A stretch of 64,000 nucleotides of DNA from Novosphingobium sp. (GTDB taxonomy: Bacteria; Pseudomonadota; Alphaproteobacteria; Sphingomonadales; Sphingomonadaceae): NCBI RefSeq assembly GCF_030696665.1, contig NZ_JAUYRV010000033.1:1-64000 (forward strand). The letters run 5' to 3'. The notes beneath the pieces are model-generated. The model was not told the DNA's origin. It made no database searches and was given only the letters and a program-made list of their open reading frames with translations. The stretch's first letter is position 1. Each line of letters starts with the position of its first letter. Both the position numbers and the translations under genes were made by a program. This document shows, piece by piece, positions 25,744 through 32,651 of this stretch.

Positions 25744-26633
25744 CTTTGGCTACCAGCGCACTGGGCCATGTCAGGCGGTTGGCACAACGGCTTGCGGCAA
25801 GGGCCGAACTCGGGCTGCTCAGCGTACCCGGGTGCTGGGACGGATTGTCTGTGCTGCTGATCGAGAATGCAGGGTTCGAGGCGGCGTTTGTCTCTGGCGG
25901 GGCGATGTCAATGGCGCGGCTGGGGCGGCCTGATGTGGGCTTGCTGACCGGACCGGAAGTGATCGACACCGTTGCGTTATTGCGGGATCGCACCGACCTG
26001 CCGCTGATTGTGGACGGTGACACCGGCTATGGTAATGCGTTGACACTCCAGCGCTTCGTGCGCGGGGTGGAGCGTGCAGGAGCCAGCGCCATCCAAATCG
26101 AAGACCAGACCTTTCCCAAGCGCTGTGGCCACATGGCGGGCAAAGCCGTCGTCCCGTTGGCAGCAGCGCAAGGGCGCATTCGGGCGGCGCTGGATGCGCG
26201 CGACCATGCGCTGATCGCAGCACGTACCGATGCGTTGGCGATCGAAGGGGTCGATGCAGCGCTGGATCGGGCCGAGGCCTTTCTGGAAGAAGGGGCTGAC
26301 CTGGTGTTCGTCGAAGGGCCACGAACCACGGCAGAACTGCACCGCGTGGCTGATCGCTTCGCGGATCGCGTGCCGCTGGTGCATAATCTTGTAGAGGGCG
26401 GCGTTTCGCCTACTCGGTCGGGCCGCGAGCTGGAAGCCGCGGGGTTCGCCGTGGCGCTGCATCCGCTGCTGCTGATGCACGGTTTCGTTGCAGGCGCGGA
26501 TGGCTGGTTGGACACACTGCGCCGCGACCAATCGACCGAGGCGCTGGAAAGGACGATCAGCGACCTTTCCGACATGAACGCATTGACCGGCGCCCGCGCC
26601 TTGCAGGAAGCAACGAAACACTATGGCTGCTAA
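25740..26633 (+). CDS. Isocitrate-lyase/PEP-mutase family lyase (methylisocitrate or dimethylmalate lyase type)
   Basis: A lyase of 297 residues, the length of 2-methylisocitrate and 2,3-dimethylmalate lyases. Metal ligands are in VDGDTGYGNA (Asp92, Asp94), and the mobile catalytic loop PKRCGH has Cys129. IEDQ precedes it, as in the family. The GTG start overlaps the imidase stop, and the end overlaps the amidase by 11 bp. A lyase with this loop cleaves a 2-hydroxy-dicarboxylate to pyruvate (or glyoxylate) plus an acid. With the LeuCD-type hydratase, the couple dimethylmaleate hydratase plus dimethylmalate lyase is the closest known precedent. The exact substrate is inference. Confidence 0.87.
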   Translation: MTLATSALGHVRRLAQRLAARAELGLLSVPGCWDGLSVLLIENAGFEAAFVSGGAMSMARLGRPDVGLLTGPEVIDTVALLRDRTDLPLIVDGDTGYGNALTLQRFVRGVERAGASAIQIEDQTFPKRCGHMAGKAVVPLAAAQGRIRAALDARDHALIAARTDALAIEGVDAALDRAEAFLEEGADLVFVEGPRTTAELHRVADRFADRVPLVHNLVEGGVSPTRSGRELEAAGFAVALHPLLLMHGFVAGADGWLDTLRRDQSTEALERTISDLSDMNALTGARALQEATKHYGC

Positions 26634-27261
26634 TAGCGATCCCGCGCTTGATACCGATTACCACGCTGCCGGCTTTGGCGGGGCGTTGCAGGCAGGCAAC
26701 AAGCCTGTGCTGATTTTGGTCGATATGGTTCGGGCCTATGTCGACCCGCAATCGCCACTTTATGCAATGGGAGAGGCCGCGCTGGAAAATGCGGTAACGC
26801 TTAAAGCTGCAGCCAACGCAGCTGGAATCCCGGTGATCTTGACCAATGTGGAATACGGACCGCAAGGCGCGGAAGGCGGGCAGTTCTTTCGCAAGGTTCC
26901 GGCGCTGCGAAACTTCTTCAAAGGCTCGCCGCTTGGTGCGTTTGCGACTGGCTTAGAGCCGGGGGCAGGGGATGTGGTGGTGACAAAGCATTACCCGTCA
27001 GCCTTTTTTGGCACGTCACTGGCATCAATGCTTGTTGCGCAGGGCGTCGATACCGCGATCATCTGCGGCTATTCCACCTCGGGTTGTGTGCGGGCAACGG
27101 CATTGGACGCCCTTTGCCACGGCTTTATCCCGCTGGTGGTCAGTGATGCCAGCGCCGATCGCGACATTCGCCCGCATGAAGCGAACCTGTTTGATATTCA
27201 GGCCAAGATCGGCAACGTGATCGACACCGCTGGAGCCTTGGATCTGATCGCCCGGCGATGA
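26623..27261 (+). CDS. Isochorismatase-family amidase (N-carbamoylsarcosine/maleamate amidase type), copy 2
   Basis: An amidohydrolase of 212 residues with triad Asp34 (ILVDMVRAY), Lys122 (VTKHYPSAFFGTSLAS) and Cys155 (YSTSGCVRATALDA). The sequence is closer than copy 1 to N-carbamoylsarcosine amidase and maleamate amidohydrolase (KVPALRNFF, RPHEANLFDIQAK). It closes the imidase-lyase-amidase operon, directly before the IS remnants. The likely reaction is a half-amide plus water giving a dicarboxylate plus ammonia. Confidence 0.88.
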   Translation: MAANSDPALDTDYHAAGFGGALQAGNKPVLILVDMVRAYVDPQSPLYAMGEAALENAVTLKAAANAAGIPVILTNVEYGPQGAEGGQFFRKVPALRNFFKGSPLGAFATGLEPGAGDVVVTKHYPSAFFGTSLASMLVAQGVDTAIICGYSTSGCVRATALDALCHGFIPLVVSDASADRDIRPHEANLFDIQAKIGNVIDTAGALDLIARR

Positions 27262-27263
27262 GC

Positions 27264-27420
27264 CTAGGAAGCGTTGACAAATTGGTGGGGCCACAGTCGG
27301 ATTGAGACGATGTGGATGAAGCCGAAGTAGGTGTCGGCGGTTTTGTCGCAGCGGGTTGCCAGTCTTCGGGCATTCTTGAGCTTGTTTGAGCAGCGCTCGA
27401 TCATGTTGCGCAGGGTATAG
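27264..27420 (-). mobile_element. IS5-family transposase C-terminal remnant (minus strand)
   Basis: Read on the minus strand, the frame gives IYTLRNMIERCSNKLKNARR, then LATRCDKTADTYFGFIHIV. This is the familiar C-terminal end of an IS5-type (DDE) transposase. The catalytic parts are missing. It begins 3 bp after the amidase stop and is joined head to head at about 27421 to a second fragment of the same family on the other strand. Confidence 0.7.
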
Positions 27421-27772
27421 ATGGCGGCATCGCCTCGTCCTGACACCGGGCAACACGTCGGACGTGAAAGGCGTGGGCCTGCTGATCGGCGAAACCGTCG
27501 GAATGAAGCGGGTGATCGCCGGCCGAGGCTACGACGCAAACCGCATCAGGGCTGCCTTGCGCGAACAGGGCACTATCCCTGTCATCCCCGGCCGACGCAA
27601 CCGCAAGCGCCCTATTCAGTATGACGAACGACGCTACAAAGATCGTTGGCGGGGCGAGGCCATGTTCTGCCGCCTCAAGGACTTCCGCCGCATTGCTACC
27701 GGCTACGACAAACTCGCCAGAAACTTCCTATCAGCCATAAGCCTCGCAGCAGCGGTCGCCGTCTGGCTGTGA
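27421..27772 (+). mobile_element. IS5-family transposase C-terminal half remnant (plus strand)
   Basis: The plus-strand frame reads RLVLTPGNTSDVKGVGLLIG, then GRGYDANRIRAALREQG, PGRRNRKRPI, the YR-region GEAMFCRLKDFRRIATGYDK and a hydrophobic end (AISLAAAVAVWL). This is the second half of an IS5-type transposase with the Glu/DDE C-terminal region; no start or N-terminal domain is present. With the opposed fragment at 27264 it forms an inverted pair left by two insertions or by a rearrangement. Confidence 0.75.
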
Positions 27773-27787
27773 TTGAGTCTCGACCCT

Positions 27788-27987
27788 GGCAGCCCGATCC
27801 AGCCAAGCGCCGTCCACATGCCTGCAAGATAAGCCAGCGCGCCAAAACCATACCAAAGCGCCCAGCAACCTCCACCAGTCCACGCCCCAACTTTCCAGCC
27901 GTCCTTAGTTCGTGCAAAGTCGGGGTACGCGATGCCAGCAAGAATGAGTTTGCGGCTCAACAGCAATGCCAGTTGGGCGACCGACAT
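27788..27987 (-). pseudogene. N-terminal fragment of a small membrane protein cut by IS remnants
   Basis: On the minus strand a frame opens at 27987 with VAQLALLLSRKLILAGIAYP. After a short loop it has an aromatic hydrophobic segment (WALWYGFGALAYLAGMWTAL), then it runs into IS-derived DNA at about 27788. Its composition looks coding, unlike the other frames here, but I cannot name a family. It is probably a truncated membrane protein, or it may be chance. Confidence 0.3.
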
Positions 27988-28338
27988 GTGAACGCGTCCA
28001 ACGACTGGCTAAACCACCAGCCGTTCCAACAGGTAGAGTATGCTCCATTGTGGGATACTCAACACATGGCAGCCATCTTGGGGATGGCCCTCCGTCAACT
28101 ACGCTAACACCACCCACCATGGCGTGCCAAAATCGTTGGCGGTGCTTGTCGGCACATTTTTGGTCACCAAAAATGTCCTACGTTTTTGCTGACTAGAACT
28201 TGACTCGTGGCGGGACTTAAGCGAAAAATGGCGCTCATCGCGACGCGTCGCCCGGCCTTGTTTGGCGGCGATCTCGTGTGAATTGAGCGGCTGGTCGTGA
28301 GGGCTGGGCGCGGCAAGTGGCAGAAGAGGGACAGGACG
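27988..28338. other. Intergenic stretch with operator-like sequences before the biotin-carboxylase operon
   Basis: About 350 bases without a supportable gene. It holds a 23-bp near-operator palindrome and a TGTCCTAC element (28154-28182, listed separately). Otherwise no repeats or RNA genes were recognised. The frames present lack domains and ribosome binding sites. Confidence 0.5.
28154..28182. promoter_or_regulatory. 23-bp palindrome plus TGTCCTAC element upstream of the biotin-carboxylase operon
   Basis: Bases 28154-28164 (ACATTTTTGGT) and 28166-28176 (its exact reverse complement) form a perfect palindrome around a single C. A one-base centre cannot form a hairpin loop, so this is a protein-binding-type dyad rather than a terminator. 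Its right edge overlaps TGTCCTACG (28174-28182), which resembles the TGTCCTACA and TGTAGGACA elements at 35221, 41821 and 51589. It lies about 160 bp before the TTG start of the BCCP gene. Confidence 0.5.
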
Positions 28339-28854
28339 TTGACTGACAAAGGCAAATCACCGGCATTGCCTTCCGACGATCTTCAGGCACTCGTCGAGCA
28401 ATTCAACGCGAGCCATTGGCGCACGCTTGAGCTTGAATTTCACGGATCACGGCTTTTTCTAAGCAAGGATGCGGGCACTTCTCCAGCGTGGGTGGGTGCT
28501 GCTGCTGCAACTACGGTCTCGTCGTTGCCTGCCGCCCGGCAATTGCCCGCGCAAACGGCGGCAGTGCCGCTGCCTGGCGCGCCGGTATCCGGCCCAATTG
28601 TTGCGGAGGGGCACGTCATCGTCAATGCGCCGTCGCTGGGCACGTTCTATCGCTCTCCCAAACCGGGTGCCGCAGCGTTTACGCAGATCGGTGAAGCTGT
28701 CGATGCGGACACCGAACTGTGCCTGATCGAAGTCATGAAGCTGTTCACCACGCTGCGGGCGGGGGTGAAAGGCAAAGTGGTCAAGATCCTGGTGGAAGAT
28801 GGCGTGATGGTCGAATACGATCAGCCGCTTTTCGTCATTGATCCCAATGGCTGA
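28339..28854 (+). CDS. accB: Biotin carboxyl carrier protein (AccB type)
   Basis: A BCCP of about 171 residues. The N-terminal helix LVEQFNASHWRTLELEFHGSRLFL is followed by an Ala/Pro-rich linker and the biotinyl domain. In that domain the biotin Lys is in LIEVMKLF (EAMKM in most AccB proteins). A TTG start at 28339 is preferred because AGAGGG lies 8 bp upstream; a GTG 42 bp earlier is the alternative. The linker and N-terminus are of the acetyl-CoA carboxylase type, but the operon carries a pyruvate-carboxylase-type carboxyltransferase-like subunit, not AccAD. Confidence 0.85.
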   Translation: MTDKGKSPALPSDDLQALVEQFNASHWRTLELEFHGSRLFLSKDAGTSPAWVGAAAATTVSSLPAARQLPAQTAAVPLPGAPVSGPIVAEGHVIVNAPSLGTFYRSPKPGAAAFTQIGEAVDADTELCLIEVMKLFTTLRAGVKGKVVKILVEDGVMVEYDQPLFVIDPNG

Positions 28855-30232
28855 TCTCAGCCCCAACCAGCCCCGGCTGTTTGTTGCAAATCGCGGCGAG
28901 ATTGCGCTTCGCGTGATCCGCGCAGCCCACGCGCTCGGCATTGAGACGGTGCTGGGCGTATCGGCTGCGGATCGTGACAGTCCGGCTGCGCGCGAAGCGG
29001 GCCGGGCGGTGGTGCTGGGGCCAGCGCCGTCGCGCGATTCCTATCTCAACATGGACCTTGTGGTTCATGCTGCGGTGGCGACGGGCTGCACTCTGCTGCA
29101 TCCCGGCTACGGCTTCCTGTCCGAACGTCCGGACTTTGCCGAACTCTGCGCTGCCGAAGGCCTGACGTTCATTGGCCCACGCGCAGAAACCGTGCGCGCC
29201 GTTGGCGACAAGATCTCAGCCAAGGCGGTGGCGGACGCGGCAAAAGTGCCATTGACGCCGGGCAGCGGCAAGCTGCTGTCGGTCGAACATGCGCTGGAGG
29301 TTGCGCAGGGCATTGGCTATCCGGTCATCACCAAGGCATCTGCCGGCGGCGGCGGGCGGGGCATGATCGTGGCACGCGATGCGGATGAACTGCGGCGGGC
29401 ATTCGATCAGGCCTCGACTACCGCCCGCGAAGCCTTTGGCGACGACACGCTCTACCTCGAAGCCTATGTCGAGCGCGCGCGCCATCTTGAAGTGCAACTG
29501 TTTGGCGATGGCGAGGGGCGGGTCAGCCATTTCGGCGAGCGCGACTGTTCCATCCAGCGCCGCTACCAGAAGATGATCGAGGAAGCGCCCGCGAGCATCC
29601 TTACAGATGACCTGCGCGCGGGTCTGCGCGCTGCGGCCGTCGATCTGCTGGCGTCGATCAACTACCGCAATGCCGGCACAGTCGAATTCCTTTACGATGA
29701 GGTCCGGCAGAAGTTCTACTTCATGGAAGTGAACGCCCGGATCCAGGTGGAGCATCCGGTATCGGAACAGATCTCGTCGCATGACCTGATCAAGCTGCAA
29801 CTCGGCCTTGCGCTGGGCACGGCGACCTTGCCCCGGCAGGATGACATCGCGCTGGCAGGTCATGCCATTGAAGCGCGCATTCTGGCCGAAGACCCAGACC
29901 GCAACTTCATGCCATGTCCGGGCAGGATCACCCGCTGGGTGCCTGCGACCGGCCCCGGCGTCCGCGTCGATTCCGCAGTGCAGGAAGGCTCGGTGGTGCC
30001 GCCGTTCTACGACAGCATGGTGGCCAAGCTGATCGTGACCGGCGCCGACCGCGCACAGGCCGTCGCGCGCCTTTCCGATGCGCTGCGGCGCTTCAAGGTC
30101 GAAGGGATCGCCACCAATATTCCGCTGCTGCAGGCGATTGTCGATCATCCCGATTACCGCGCGAATGCCGTCAGCACAAAATGGCTGGAAGACACGCTCC
30201 TTCCCGCTTTCCAGACAGAGAGGTCCGAATAG
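28847..30232 (+). CDS. accC: Biotin carboxylase subunit (AccC type)
   Basis: An ATP-grasp biotin carboxylase of 461 residues, of normal length. It has LFVANRGEIALRVIRAAHALGI at the start, KASAGGGGRGMIVARD (ATP-binding Gly loop) near residue 157, FMEVNARIQVEHPVSE (metal and catalytic residues) near residue 290, and HAIEARILAEDP. It uses ATP and bicarbonate to carboxylate biotin on the carrier protein. The ATG at 28847 overlaps the BCCP end. This is likely a pathway-specific paralogue, because a separate acetyl-CoA carboxylase set is needed by every cell. Confidence 0.9.
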   Translation: MADLSPNQPRLFVANRGEIALRVIRAAHALGIETVLGVSAADRDSPAAREAGRAVVLGPAPSRDSYLNMDLVVHAAVATGCTLLHPGYGFLSERPDFAELCAAEGLTFIGPRAETVRAVGDKISAKAVADAAKVPLTPGSGKLLSVEHALEVAQGIGYPVITKASAGGGGRGMIVARDADELRRAFDQASTTAREAFGDDTLYLEAYVERARHLEVQLFGDGEGRVSHFGERDCSIQRRYQKMIEEAPASILTDDLRAGLRAAAVDLLASINYRNAGTVEFLYDEVRQKFYFMEVNARIQVEHPVSEQISSHDLIKLQLGLALGTATLPRQDDIALAGHAIEARILAEDPDRNFMPCPGRITRWVPATGPGVRVDSAVQEGSVVPPFYDSMVAKLIVTGADRAQAVARLSDALRRFKVEGIATNIPLLQAIVDHPDYRANAVSTKWLEDTLLPAFQTERSE

Positions 30233-30234
30233 TC

Positions 30235-31689
30235 ATGGCGCACATCGAATTCGTCGACGAGACGTTCCGCGATGGACAGCAGAGCCTGTGGGGCATGCGG
30301 ATGCAGGCCGGCATGGCTATCCCCATCGCCTCGACGCTGGACCGCACCGGGTTCCGCCGCATCGAATTTGGCGGCTCCAACTATTTCGAGGTCATGGTCC
30401 GCTACTGCCAGGAAAATCCGTGGGCGGGGATGGATGCCGTGCTGGAACAGATGCCCCGCACCCGCATCCGCAGCGGCATGCGGTCCAACGCGATGGCCAC
30501 GTTCCGGACATCGCCCGATGCGCTGATGGACACGTGGATGCGCCGCAATTGCGTGCACGGTGTCGGCAGCATGTGGGTCTATGATCTGTTGTACAACATC
30601 GACAAGATGACGCGGCTTGCCAAGGTTGCCAAGGAATTCGGCGCGGAGATCGCCGGGTCTCTGATGTACACGCTCTCACCAGTGCACGACGATGCGTATT
30701 ATGCCGACAAGGCAAAGAAGCTGTCGGCCTGCGCGGACATCGATACGCTGCTGCTGTATGATACTGCTGGCGTCCTGACCAAGGAGCGGATGACCACGCT
30801 GATCCCGGCGATCCTTGCCAACAGCAACGGCAAGCGCCTGGAATTCCACGGCAACAACCTGCTTGGCATGTCGGCCAAGAACTATCTCGACGCAATCGAA
30901 CTTGGCGTCAGCATCGTTCACACCGCCAGCCGTCCGATGGCCAACGGTCCATCCGTGCCGTCCACCGAACTGATGGTCAACAATCTCGAGATTCTGGGCC
31001 ACACCCACAACCTGGATAAGCACCTGTTCGAGCCGGTCGCGACGCATATGGAACGGGTTGGCAAACGCGCCGGGTTCCTTGTGAACCAGCATGGCGAATA
31101 CAACGTGCTGTCCATCCAGCATCAGATTCCGGGCGGCATGATGGGCACGCTGAAGGCCCAGCTGGAACGCCACGGCATGTCGGGCAAGATCGATGAGGTT
31201 CTGGCCGAAGTCGCTGTTGTGCGCCGTGAATTGGGCTACCCCGGCATGGCCACGCCGTTCAGCCAACTGGTCGGCATTCAGGCGGTCCTCAACCTCGTCA
31301 ACGGTGAGCGTTACAAGACCATTCCTGACGAGATCATCGAATATGCGCTCGGCTATTACGGCCAAACCGCTGCGCCGATTGAGGGCGATGTGCTTGACCG
31401 CATCCTTAACAGCCCACGCGCGCAGACCGTGCGCGACAATCCGCCCGAGCATCCATCGCTTGCCGAACTGCATCGCAAATACGGCACGACGGACGACGAT
31501 GAAATGCTGCTACGAGCGATCCTGCCCGAGACGGATCTGGAAAAGATGCGCGCCGCCGGGCCCCTGAAGCGGGACTATCCAACCATGTCCTCGCCCGAAC
31601 TGGAACAGGCGGCAAAGCTGCTGAAGATTGCCAACTTGCCAGCGATCCAGATGCAGTCGGAAAACCTCTCGATTTCGCTGCGGGCCTGA
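30235..31689 (+). CDS. Pyruvate-carboxylase/oxaloacetate-decarboxylase-type carboxyltransferase-like subunit with altered metal site
   Basis: A 484-residue protein of the PycB/OadA carboxyltransferase family. It has VDETFRDGQQSL at the N-terminus, MYTLSPVHDDAYYADKAKKL near residue 143, and a long conserved C-terminal part (IQHQIPGGMMGTLKAQL, TPFSQLVGIQAVLNLVNGERYKT). The metal-binding site differs from the family. The carbamylated Lys of the KDMAG motif is Tyr here (YDTAGVL), the second His of HxH is Asn (FHGNNLLG), and the usual RIFD Arg is Trp. No biotinyl domain is attached; the BCCP is separate. Either the acceptor chemistry changed or the metal is held differently. The acceptor may be a pathway acid. 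Confidence 0.82.
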   Translation: MAHIEFVDETFRDGQQSLWGMRMQAGMAIPIASTLDRTGFRRIEFGGSNYFEVMVRYCQENPWAGMDAVLEQMPRTRIRSGMRSNAMATFRTSPDALMDTWMRRNCVHGVGSMWVYDLLYNIDKMTRLAKVAKEFGAEIAGSLMYTLSPVHDDAYYADKAKKLSACADIDTLLLYDTAGVLTKERMTTLIPAILANSNGKRLEFHGNNLLGMSAKNYLDAIELGVSIVHTASRPMANGPSVPSTELMVNNLEILGHTHNLDKHLFEPVATHMERVGKRAGFLVNQHGEYNVLSIQHQIPGGMMGTLKAQLERHGMSGKIDEVLAEVAVVRRELGYPGMATPFSQLVGIQAVLNLVNGERYKTIPDEIIEYALGYYGQTAAPIEGDVLDRILNSPRAQTVRDNPPEHPSLAELHRKYGTTDDDEMLLRAILPETDLEKMRAAGPLKRDYPTMSSPELEQAAKLLKIANLPAIQMQSENLSISLRA

Positions 31690-31703
31690 CGGTTTGCAGC
31701 AAT

Positions 31704-31738
31704 CCCCTCTCTGCCGGCACCTGGGCGGCAGGGAGGGG
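31704..31738. terminator. Hairpin between convergent genes
   Basis: CCCCTCTCTGCC (31704-31715) pairs with GGCAGGGAGGGG (31727-31738), a 12-bp stem with one G-T pair and an 11-base loop. It lies between the ends of the carboxyltransferase-like gene (31689) and the phosphatase gene (31754), where a two-way terminator is expected. No clear T-run follows. Confidence 0.45.
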
Positions 31739-31753
31739 CAGCACTGCTGCAGT

Positions 31754-32557
31754 TTACTTCACAAAATTGCGGCGTAGCGCCTCTACCTTGGCGGGCGGGC
31801 AGCGCAGCACGTCAGCAGCATAGGCCTCGACCGAACCGTGGCGTTTGCAAACCGCACCAAGCGCGCGCGACAGGAAGATCGGGTCGACCCGCGTGACGAC
31901 CTGAATCGCGTCCTCGGGCAGACCCTTGCCGAACCGGTGTTCGATCTGGTGGCGCAGCCGTTCAACTTGTGCGTCCCGGTCGGGGGCGGAATTTGTAAGC
32001 AGGTATTCGTCCATCACATCATCGTGATGCGCACCCAGCAACGTTTGCAGCACGGCGACAATAAACCCGGTGCGATCTTTCCCGGCTGTGCAAAACACCA
32101 ACGATGCCCCGCTGCTCTGCGCCAGCGCATCCAGGTAGTCGCCATAGACCTGTTGTAGGTGGGGGCGGAACGGCAGGTCTTCGTACCGCCGGGCAAACTG
32201 CTCACGCATGGTGGCGGCATCGGTCACTTCGGCGGCGGCTTCCTCATGGAACGCCATACGCGCCGATTCACCGTGGGGTTCAACCAGCCGCGCATCAAGC
32301 CCCTTCGGCCAGCGGCAGGGCGCCTTGTCGCGCTCCGAGGTGCCGCGAAGATCAGCCAGAACGCGCGGCGCCATCTGTTGCAGCATCACCAGATCGGCTT
32401 CGCTGGCATCGGCAGTATCGCCCGACCGGAACAGGCGACCGCTCACGATGGTGCCGTTTCCGGCTAGCGAATAGCCGCCAAAATCCCGGAGGTTGCGGAT
32501 ATTCTCGGTGGTGACAAACTGCCCCGTGGGGGCCTTGCCCAACTGCGTTGTGGTCAT
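31754..32557 (-). CDS. Tyrosine-phosphatase-like protein (Y_phosphatase3 family)
   Basis: A 267-residue protein with the family N-terminus NIRNLRDFGGYSL, GRLFRSGDTAD, and the P-loop VFCTAGKDRTGFIVAVLQ (Cys-x5-Arg) near residue 155. These enzymes hydrolyse phosphotyrosine or phosphorylated small molecules in the cytoplasm. The start at MTTTQLG is chosen because AGGA lies just upstream. It is divergent from the acyl-CoA ligase, with a GTGTATTACAC dyad in the 94-bp gap, so both may share control. The biological substrate is unknown. Confidence 0.83.
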   Translation of the reverse strand: MTTTQLGKAPTGQFVTTENIRNLRDFGGYSLAGNGTIVSGRLFRSGDTADASEADLVMLQQMAPRVLADLRGTSERDKAPCRWPKGLDARLVEPHGESARMAFHEEAAAEVTDAATMREQFARRYEDLPFRPHLQQVYGDYLDALAQSSGASLVFCTAGKDRTGFIVAVLQTLLGAHHDDVMDEYLLTNSAPDRDAQVERLRHQIEHRFGKGLPEDAIQVVTRVDPIFLSRALGAVCKRHGSVEAYAADVLRCPPAKVEALRRNFVK

Positions 32558-32603
32558 TGCATTCCTCATGATGCGGGTGACTCGCCATTGAAGGTCATCA
32601 AAA

Positions 32604-32616
32604 AGTGTATTACACT
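32604..32616. promoter_or_regulatory. Palindromic operator-like site between the phosphatase and acyl-CoA ligase genes
   Basis: AGTGTATTACACT is a perfect dyad around one central base and contains TGTATTACA, a TGTnnnACA core of the kind bound by FCD-type GntR proteins. It lies 36 bp before the ligase ATG and 47 bp before the phosphatase ATG, in an AT-rich divergent promoter. Confidence 0.5.
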
Positions 32617-32651
32617 AATGTAGACCAAATTCAACGATAGAGAGGCCAGCC

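Noticed and set aside
27905..28120. Minus-strand frame over the intergenic stretch before the biotin-carboxylase operon
   Set aside because: No recognisable domain and no start signal; overlaps a better-looking fragment in another frame.
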